Below are positions 56,569 through 64,000 of a stretch of DNA of 64,000 nucleotides, piece after piece. The translations under genes were made by a program, and so were the position numbers. Source of the stretch: Hibiscus mutabilis. Its lineage: Eukaryota; Streptophyta; Magnoliopsida; Malvales; Malvaceae. The stretch covers positions 13,382,921 to 13,446,920 of the forward strand of contig CM033745.1 of NCBI GenBank assembly GCA_019671005.1, read 5' to 3'. Every line of letters begins with the position of its first letter. Position 1 is the first letter of the stretch. Under the pieces are notes generated by a model. It saw nothing but the letters and a program-made list of their open reading frames with translations. It had not been told where the DNA came from and ran no database searches.

Positions 56569-58878
56569 ATGGCTGACTCAAATCCTATGTTGAGATTAGA
56601 AAATCGACATGTCTCTAGTGTTGCGGTTGATGATATGGTAAATTTTTTAAAAAAGTTAACTTGAGATTAGTATTATTTTATTATCTTATTTATTATTATT
56701 AAGAATTTTTTTAATTTAATGCAGGCAACCGAAGAAACCTTCAAACATCATCTGAGCATGAGGAGTAATGGACCACACCTCGATATGACTGAATGGTTGC
56801 AAGAAGCGAGATTCTATCATGCCACATTTATTCATGGCTACAAGCTGATTCCCAGTTTAATTACCGCACTAACTAAGCGTTGGAGACCGGAGACTCATAC
56901 GTTTCATATGCCGTGTGGAGAATGTACCATTACGCTTGAAGATGTGGTGATGCTAATCGAGGTCTCGGTAAACGGGAGTCCATTAGTTAAGGAGACGAAG
57001 AATTCAGCTGAAAGGCTTTGCTATGATTACCTCAAGAATGTTCTAACTGGAACCGATATTAGAGGATCTCGTATTAAATTGAGCTGGTTGTAGAGAGAAT
57101 TCAATCTCGGACGCAATAACACATCGCAAGAAATTAGTTGTGCAAGTCGAGCCTATATTTTACAGTTTATTGGGGGAATACTGATGCCAGATAAATCTGG
57201 CAACCTTGTTCACACACGGTATCTGCCATATCTGTCACCGCCTTCAGAAGCTGCTAATTATAGTTGAGGATTAACAATATTAGCGTTCTTGTATAGTGAG
57301 TTGTGCAAGGCCGCTCTATTAGACAGTAATGGTGTAAAGGCAATGGGTATTGGTGGATGTATGTTGCTATTGCAAGCTTGGGCATGGGAACGACTTCCAT
57401 TTTTTGCACCGATTACTCAAAGTTCGAGAAATTTTCCTCTTGTCAGTAGGTAATTTCTTTACTTTGATTTGGAAGTTTAAGTTTATGCGGTTTTAAAATA
57501 ATTTTTTTTATCTACAAAATAATCAAACGACTGTTATTTGAATGTGTATGCAGATGGAATGCGAAAAAAACTCACACAAGGTTAGCACACAACAATGTGA
57601 GACTGTTCAAAGCTTCTATTATTTTATCTTGCAAAAATGAGGTACGAAGTTAAGTTACTTTTACATGTTATATTTTTAATGTAATTAATTTATTTTTAAA
57701 GTTACATTTATTATTTTTTACAGTTTATTTGGAGGCTATACGCCGGCGGACGCGTAACCGTACCAGACGTATTGATGATTGATTCCTATCTCTGGTGTGC
57801 GGTTACACCGATGATCCATTTTGCTTTTGTGGAATACCAGTTCGGAGATAGAGTCCTAAGACAATTTGGCTTCCACCAGCCCATTCCGAGAGATCCACTG
57901 AATCATGACAACCTACACCTTGTGGACTTTCGCAGTAAGGGGAATCATACATATGAAATAAAGCATCGAAAGTACGTTGAAAGGTGGAACAACAGATGTG
58001 AACGGTTGCCACCTTGCTCTTGAATGCAAGCTGATGATTTGGAGTCGAATAATTCAGAGTACATGATATTTTATCGAAATAATGGAAAACCGTACTTAAC
58101 TACTGTGGACAAACAGAAACAATGCTGAGCATTTGTAAATAAATTTGGTGGTCGTAGGCAATCATCTAAGAGTACCGTGGGCCGAAGTCAAGAGGATAAA
58201 TCTCACAGTGAATCTAGTACACTGGATATGTATGCTAGTACTCCTTCAACCACGAGTGAAAATCCAGCAATGGCGGGGAGCTCGTTTGCCAATCCGGTAG
58301 ATGACAACTTTTATCATTCGCAGTCACCCATTTATCATCCAATAATGGGCGGGAGCTTGGTTTCTAATCCAGTAGATGACATATTTTATCATCCACAGCC
58401 ACCAATTTATCATCCATCAATGTGCGGGAGTTCGGGTGTGAATGTTTCTGCAGCATACGTACCAGATTTTTATCATTCACAGTCACCTATTTATCATGCA
58501 TCAATGGGTGGGAGTTCGGGTACGAATGTTTCTGGAGCATACATACCAGATTTTAATCATTCACAAACACCTATGTACCCGAGCTTTAGTGGAAACATAG
58601 ACTATCAAGGGATCACAGATTTTATGGCGGTTACGTCGATTAGTAGTCCCATATTTTCACCACATAGTAGTGACTATGTGTTTACAATGCCACCTCCTAT
58701 GCCTCGGGTGATTGATGATGATGATGATGACGATGATAAAGAAGAAGAAGAAAAAAAAGAAGAGGATGATGATGATGATGATGATGATGCATCCCGAAGA
58801 CCGCAACGAGATCGACAACTACCGCGGCGTTACGATTCGTCCACATCCCTACATGAACAAAAATTGTATAGAAAATGA
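56569..58878 (+). pseudogene. plant mobile domain (PMD / MAIN-like) gene with four in-frame stops
   Basis: The exons 56569-56637, 56725-57449, 57554-57641 and 57724-58878 join at GT-AG introns in a single phase over about 678 codons. The PMD is clear: LDMTEWLQEARFYHA, LITALTKRWRPETHTFHMPC, GECTITLEDVVML, then YLPYLSPPS and WERLPFFAPI. After it come a repetitive Ser/Tyr/His-Pro-rich region (HSQSPIYH units, 58300-58580) and an Asp/Glu-rich tail before RRPQRDRQLPRRY. Stops interrupt the frame at 57091 (TAG), 57265 (TGA), 58021 (TGA) and 58126 (TGA), with no frameshift. PMD proteins occur both as chromatin-silencing factors (MAIN/MAIL) and as cargo of plant transposons. Automated annotation often calls them serine/threonine phosphatase 7 long form, but no phosphatase motif is present here. 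Confidence 0.85.
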
Positions 58879-58891
58879 TTTCATGTACTCT

Positions 58892-58985
58892 GAATTTAGT
58901 CCAAAAATATTTTTCAATAATTGAATTTAGTCCAAAAATATTTTTAACTTTGTTATATCAAAATAAACATCTCAATAAATTGAGT
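58892..58985 (-). repeat. short LTR-end-like fragment
   Basis: GAATTTAGTCCAAAAATATTTTT ... TATATCAAAATAAACATCTCAA resembles the LTR terminus seen at 2690-2750 (AATTTAGTCCAAAACTATTTTT ... TATATCAAAACGCATATCTCAACA). The first part is duplicated within the fragment. It is probably debris of the same copia-type family. Confidence 0.4.
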
Positions 58986-59140
58986 ATATAATTCATTACC
59001 AAAATAAACACCGAACATGCATTAACTAACCAAAAAAAACCATATGCATCAAATAATGTACTCATAATCAAATAAAAAATGTTCATTCGAATACAAATAT
59101 AAAGAAATAAAACTAGTTCTACCATGAATAGTGAATGAAA

Positions 59141-59430
59141 TCACCGAGGCATTGCTACACAATTCGGTCGATTTGGACATTTGTTTCTGTAATGTCCTGT
59201 ACCCCTACATTTTGTACATCTCTTTGGTTATCTTGCCTTCGTGTAATGAAGATCCATACTGGTATGGTGCGAGTAGATGGAGGACGGCTTTTTGGCTCTC
59301 TATGGAGTGCCAGATTCGGTAACCATTCATCATGCTCTAGTGGTGGCCAATATTGTGAATTCGCGATCGGTGGGGTATTTTTATATAATATATAGCCCAT
59401 TTTAAGCAAAAAGTACCCAAAAGAGCCCAA
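59141..59430 (-). pseudogene. Mutator-like transposase C-terminal fragment with CCHC knuckle
   Basis: The minus strand reads YWPPLEHDEWLPNLALHREP, then SRPPSTR. After a frameshift and one in-frame TAA it reads CTKCRGTGHYRNKCPNRPNC, ending at TGA 59143-59141. A GRPxSTR segment followed by a CxxCxxxxHxxxxC knuckle near the C-terminus is typical of plant Mutator-like transposases. Only the last 90 or so residues remain. It lies on the opposite strand to the PMD gene, 260 bp beyond its end. Confidence 0.65.
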
Positions 59431-61582
59431 ATAACTTTTTCTTTCTATCCAATAAGCAAGTTAAACCGGAGCCGTCTGATCTGGGTATTTCAATCGAACG
59501 ACCCTAATTAAAGAAAAAAAGGCTGTAAAAAAGGGTTGCCACGAGTAGCCCCGCGCCTGGCACGTGCGCTGAACGCGCGCGAGGCAACCCACCAAAATCG
59601 CAAGGGCGCGGCTGCACCAGCGTTGCCCGCCTGCACCGCGGCTGCCGTCGCTGAAGCCGCATGATGGTCCGTCTCGCTGCCGTCATTCCATGCTGCTGTT
59701 GTTCCATGCCGCCGCCGATATTTACGAAATAAAGAGGGGAAAAGTCAAAACCCTAGGTTCGAATCTAGGACGAAATTTGTCTTCAAATCCGAACCAAATC
59801 GGATGATTTCTAGGGGTTTCAACCGAGGATCAAGCCCCTTGTCGGATTATGGCTTCAATTTTGGGATTGAATCCCGATTTCTCCTTGAATTGCAAGCCCT
59901 AGCTCTAGTATAAATACCCCATTTCCATTGTGTTCTTCACCAATTCACCAAGGAAATCACCATTCAAAAAAATATGAAAATTATCTGAAAATTGCTGGAA
60001 AATTGTGGAAGTTGGTTCGAGTTTGGAGGAGCTTCAGTTCGAGTTCTTGAAGAGGAATCAAGCTTTTCCAGTGGCAATTAGGGTCGGTTCGGGTTCGAAT
60101 CATCTTCTTTAACGGTAAAATTTTCTTTTCTTTATACTCTTTTAATTTGATTTTTCTGGTTAATTTCTTGCTTGTTGGTTTTGTTCATATTTCTTTTGAT
60201 TGCAATTTGGTGTTGGAGATTGAGTTTTGTGCTTGGTAACTTTTCTTCTCATTTTTTGTTTTTTGTTTTTAAATAATCCTAAAAATATAATATAAAATTT
60301 GTTCTTTAAAATTTTGCTTGATCCATCTCGTTCTAAAAATAAAAAAGTGTTGTTGTTTAAATAAGCTTTTTCTTATAAAAAATTAAAACAAGGGTGTTTC
60401 TTTAAAACGTAAAATATGTAAGATTTAATTTTCGGAAAAAATAAAAAAGGGCTTCCAAAAAGATTTTAAAAAAAGTGTTGTAAATCGTAAATAGATATAC
60501 CTGTTAATAAAAATACTTAATGGAGAGCTCCGACAAATAAAGGTTTTAAGAAACGTTTTTTTTTTAAAAAATAAAAGTAATAAAAGGCTTGAAAAGTTTG
60601 TTTTTAAAAGTAAAAAGCATAAAGATTTTGGAAATAAAAAGATTTTAAGAAAACTTAAAAAAAATCAAAGAATCAAAAATAAAAGGGCTTTAAAACATAA
60701 AGATTTTGAAAATAAAAGGTCTTGAAAAAAAACTCAAAAATAGAATAAAAAGGTTTGTTAAAAAACATAAAAGAAAAACTTTTCAAATATTCAAAAAAAC
60801 AATCAAAGTTCTAAAAATCTAAAAAACATATCAATTAAAAGAATAAAAGATTAAAAAATATCTTTAGAGCACGAAAACAAAGAAGGTTTTTTTTTATAGA
60901 AATTAAATTGATCCAAATTTAAAGTTTTGAATTTTCTTGTTTTGATAGCCTTTAGTGATAGGTTGAACTTTAGGATTAGGATCTTTGAGCTTAAAATAGA
61001 AACTTGTTTGCTTAAAAACTTTCTTCACATTTTGAAATAAAACACATTTTAAATATCATAACTTTGACAAATAAAATGAATTTAGATATTCCTTAGGATT
61101 TAAACACTAAACTTTAACAAATGACAACTCACCTAATCCTTTCTTTGGTTTGTTAAAAAGTGAAAACTAAATCAATGCCGTGTCTTATCAAACGGAAAGG
61201 ACGGGTTAGCGCCAAAAGTGTTGGCGGTGATTGGAGTTCATTTTCCGGGCGGTAAGGCTGTTAAAATAGACTTATATTCGTAAAATGGACGAATAAATTA
61301 AACCCTCGTGAACTTGCAAATTCCAATTTTGAAAACACTTTTTGAAATCAATAAGGTACCAATTTTGGGGCGTTGTGGGGTGCTAACCCTTCCCCACACG
61401 TAACCGATCCCTAACCTGTTTTTTGGTTTTCATAGACCAAAAATGTTATTTTAATAAATAAATCGTTTTATTAAAATAACCATGTTTTCAAAGTGACCCA
61501 ATCACACTTTTTCAAAAAGATCGGTAGCGACTCCGTGTTTTAAAGTTTTCCAAAACGTCGGGCTCGAAAGGGTTGCGACATT
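59382..61582 (+). repeat. LTR-like block, probably Ty3-gypsy type
   Basis: A long non-coding block. It has a GC-rich segment (59540-59700), a TATA box (CTAGTATAAATACCCC, about 59907-59922), a leader with many AAAAGATTTT/AAATAAAAGG repeats (60280-60900) and a right part with GGGGTGCTAACCCTTCCCCACACGTAACC and AAAGATCGGTAGCGACTCCGTG, ending GGGTTGCGACA. The right-hand sequence style is that of plant gypsy LTR or leader ends. I could not confirm the left boundary, a partner LTR or a convincing target duplication, so it may be a solo LTR. The ORF at 59504-59707 lies in the GC-rich part and is not gene-like. Confidence 0.4.
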
Positions 61583-61718
61583 TTTATTTTCAAATCTATA
61601 GCATTTGCTACAATAGAAGTAAAGTAGTAAAAAAAGCTATTCACTGTTTAAAGACGATGTGTGTTCCCTCCGACTTCACTTTCACGGTAGAAAATGCTAT
61701 ATTTTTAGAAATAAAAAG
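61581..61718. repeat. small MITE-like inverted repeat
   Basis: The left arm (TTTTTATTTTCAAATCTATA then GCATTTGCTAC) and the complement of the right arm agree at about 26 of 31 positions, separated by about 75 bp. No target duplication is clear. It directly abuts the end of the LTR-like block. Confidence 0.45.
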
Positions 61719-62729
61719 CTAGAACCACATTTTTGAAAAATAAAAAAAACCAAGTACCATGTTTGTGTAAAGTTTCCATTATATAATTCTCGATCTAAAA
61801 ATTAGATTTTTTCCCCTCTTCCATTGCCATTTCTCGCTTTCTCATTTCCATTTGAAGACCCATTTTTTCATTTTCCTCAACTCAAATCATCTTTGATTCT
61901 ATTTACTAGATTTCTTTTTCTCAATCAAGAACCGAGAAAAAAAGTGGCTTCTGAGGTTTGTATTCGTTATCTCTATTGAATTTTAATGACGTTTGAAATT
62001 TGATATTCTTTCTCAGTTTTAGCTTTAAAGCAATTTTTAATTAAGCAAAGTTATTGTCTTCCCGCCTTTTAATTTAGTTTTGTTAAAGTTAGAAACCGTT
62101 ATATAGATTAGAAGCTAGTTAAAGTTTTAGTTTTTTTAGTTTAGCTTTATGTTTTTGCTAATCGAAATTCTCTTAAATTTAATGTTTTTCTTTATTGGAC
62201 AGCATAATCACATTTTGAGATATATGCTGATTCTAAGTGAAGAACCAGTCCATCTCTTGTCAAATTGTATGATTAATGCAATGAGATGAATTGGCTTAAC
62301 GTAGTAATAGTCTAACTGGTTAGTGGATCTATTGGGGGCTTTTTAGTGCTGCTAGAAGTCGTAGCGAATGAAGTGGTTATTTGGATTTGTCGATTGCAAT
62401 GTATTTGTTGAAAAATATGAAAAGAAAGTGTTTGTGAAATTGACTCATGTTGAAGGTAATTTTTGTTTATGAGTTGCCTTTGGGTCTAAAGGCTGATGAT
62501 TGTGATAGTTCTGTTGCCTTTGGTGATTCTCCATTGGTGATTTTTTTATTGATTTATTTGTTGAATTTTATCCTTATCTTGTGAAAATCAATAAGGTTTA
62601 TAGCATCTTGATTTATTTGTTTGTTGAATTTCAATTACTTACTTTGGCTGATGACATCTTCCACTTGTGCGATTACAAGATAAATATGTCTTGCACTTTC
62701 TACTATTTTCCTCCACACTGTCTTTTTTC
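61719..62729. other. unassigned region with a leader-like segment
   Basis: 61810-61950 is C/T-rich, like a 5' leader. A short plus-strand open stretch at 62369-62456 (MKWLFGFVDCNVFVEKYEKK...) is followed by a possible GT donor. I recognise no protein and cannot support a gene. The remainder is AT-rich. Confidence 0.3.
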
Positions 62730-64000
62730 TTAATGAAGGAGGACGTCTTTGCTAATCACATGCACTGGATCTTTTAAAACGATGTCACTATACAAAACAT
62801 TGTCATCCTCAAGCATTCTGGAATCATCAATTGGAGTTGATTTTTTTTTTTTTTTTTTATCTTCATCAACTATATCAATGGCTAAAGTCTCTAGTTCATC
62901 GCACAGATTTTTGATCCCACCAATGGCAAGATTATAATGCTTACTTGATCTTGTTGCTTTTTCAAAAAGTCCTAATAAGTGTAACATAACACTGTTGAAC
63001 GACAAAGTAGATGACTCACCCACTCTATCAACAACTTCATTCTTTATGATATTCAGAGTATCATTTTTCTTCGCATTTTTTGTCCATCTACGTATTATGT
63101 GTTGAGTAGGTAATGAAAATTGCCAAAATATGTCAACATAAAATGCCCATGAATTTAAACTTGTGGCAATTACAAACAACATTTTTGATGCGTCAACCAT
63201 CATTAACATCAACTCGATTAGCAACGCACTCTTGCATATGAATCAACTCATCTTGAAAAAATTTGAATATTTTTCGAGTGTATACAAAAGAGCCCTAAGC
63301 TTTCATAGGGTATAATGTTTTCAGTATGAGCTTTGACTTCATAGTCTTGAAATTCTTCTCTTGTTCTTTATTATATCGATCATCGACAGCTTCTTCATAT
63401 TTCAGAATAAACTTACTTACTGGAGTACTTGCATTAACATAATCTTTGAAAAATTTATTCAAGCTTTCGCTTCTTTGAGTTGTTGACATTCCGGCACAAA
63501 ATGTGTTATGTAGAAAAGCTGGTATTCGTTTCTCTCGAATAGAGTAAATTTTTTGCAACTACGAATTACCTTGTAATTTATATTTCTGAATAACTATCGT
63601 CCAAAATTCTTTAAACTCTTCAAGTGTGAGTGTATTATGAATGCAAATATTGAACTCTTTCTTAAAATCACCATTCCGATGATAAACATGGCTTAAAGTC
63701 CCATGAAATTTTTTTCTCGACGTGCCACGTACAAAAATGATGAGCAGCATTAGGCAAAACCTTTGCAATTGCAATCGCAACATCTTGATCTGTAATGATT
63801 GTTGTTGGCAGACATCCATACATAGCTTTGAGCCAAGTCCTTAACAACCAAATGAACGTTTCTTTAGTTTCATCCCATAATAAAGCACACACAAATAAAA
63901 TAGACTGATAATGATTAGGGGTGGGAATTTGATGGGAAATATTAAAAAATCGTGGAGATCCGAACCGATGAGGATGGTGAATAACCGAAATCTTCACCCA
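62730..64000 (-). pseudogene. FAR1-related sequence (Mutator-derived) pseudogene, cut by window edge
   Basis: From the right edge leftwards: transposase-domain core with ITDQDVAIAIAKVLPNAAHH and FCTWHVEKK; a frameshift in a poly-T run (plus strand about 63708-63715); then GTLSHVYHRNGDFKKEFNIC, FKEFWTIVIQKYKLQ, a TAG at 63559, IPAFLHNTFCAGMSTTQRSE, and SLNKFFKDYVNASTPVSKFI. Next come a stop at 63295, a SWIM-type zinc finger read across frames (VCNCHKFKFMGILC), and QHIIRRWTKNAKKNDTLNII to a stop at 62730. This is the C-terminal two-thirds of a FAR1-RELATED SEQUENCE-type protein; intact members are transcription factors of light and other signalling. The N-terminal FAR1 domain would lie beyond the window. 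At least three stops or frameshifts make it non-functional. Confidence 0.85.

Noticed and set aside
56569..58878. Serine/threonine-protein phosphatase 7 long form
   Set aside because: This name is attached to many PMD proteins by fusion homologues. No metallophosphatase motifs (GDxHG, GDxxDRG, GNHE) are present.
59750..59775. tRNA-like T-arm (CTAGGTTCGAATCTAGG)
   Set aside because: There is no matching D-arm, anticodon arm or acceptor stem upstream.
1..64000. CRISPR arrays, operons or bacterial-type defence systems
   Set aside because: No regularly spaced direct repeats. The gene structure is spliced eukaryotic throughout.

Overview
The window is plant nuclear DNA from a eudicot. It is AT-rich and gene-sparse, the genes are split by short GT-AG introns, and most of the rest is transposable-element debris. 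The gene content and the style of the repeats would suit a Malvaceae genome such as cotton, but that is my inference and I could not search for it.

Layout. 1-15.9 kb has no protein-coding gene that I can support. It holds a truncated Ty1-copia element (973-2752, minus strand), two non-autonomous DNA elements with target-site duplications (6631-6987, hAT-like; 7638-8264, Mutator-like), a decayed LTR-like block (about 11.85-13.98 kb) and a 0.7-kb degenerate telomere-like TTTAGGG array (about 14.84-15.56 kb). 16-25 kb is the first gene island: an NFD4-like/nodulin-like major facilitator transporter (+), a secreted GH10 endo-1,4-beta-xylanase (+) and a thaumatin-like protein with a GPI-anchor-type tail (-). 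27.0-36.5 kb holds two related, decayed Ty1-copia elements in tail-to-tail orientation. The first still has both 209-bp LTRs, PBS, PPT and a 5-bp target duplication; the second has a short LTR-like insertion in its 5' LTR. 37.7-39.6 kb carries a frameshifted thaumatin-like fragment and an intact two-exon Myb/SANT-like gene (-).

40-47 kb is intergenic, with a clear Mutator-type MITE at 45544-46061. 46.9-50.3 kb is an eight-exon AUX1/LAX auxin influx carrier (+), one intron of which needs a GC donor. 54.3-54.8 kb is an intronless cold-shock-domain/glycine-rich/CCHC protein (-). From 51.7 kb onward there are remnants of domesticated or mobile transposase families: a FAR1 DNA-binding-domain fragment (51.7-52.0 kb), a plant-mobile-domain (PMD) gene with four in-frame stops (56.6-58.9 kb), a Mutator-transposase C-terminal zinc-knuckle fragment on the opposite strand (59.1-59.4 kb), an LTR-like block (59.4-61.6 kb) and a FAR1-related pseudogene running off the right edge (62.7-64.0 kb).

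The intact genes (transporter, xylanase, thaumatin-like protein, Myb-like factor, auxin carrier, RNA chaperone) are independent housekeeping, cell-wall, defence and hormone genes and do not form an obvious pathway. I did not find a convincing undescribed system. The most unusual points are the PMD/Mutator-transposase pairing, the splice-phase conflict in the thaumatin-like gene, the GC-AG intron in LAX and the telomere-like array.
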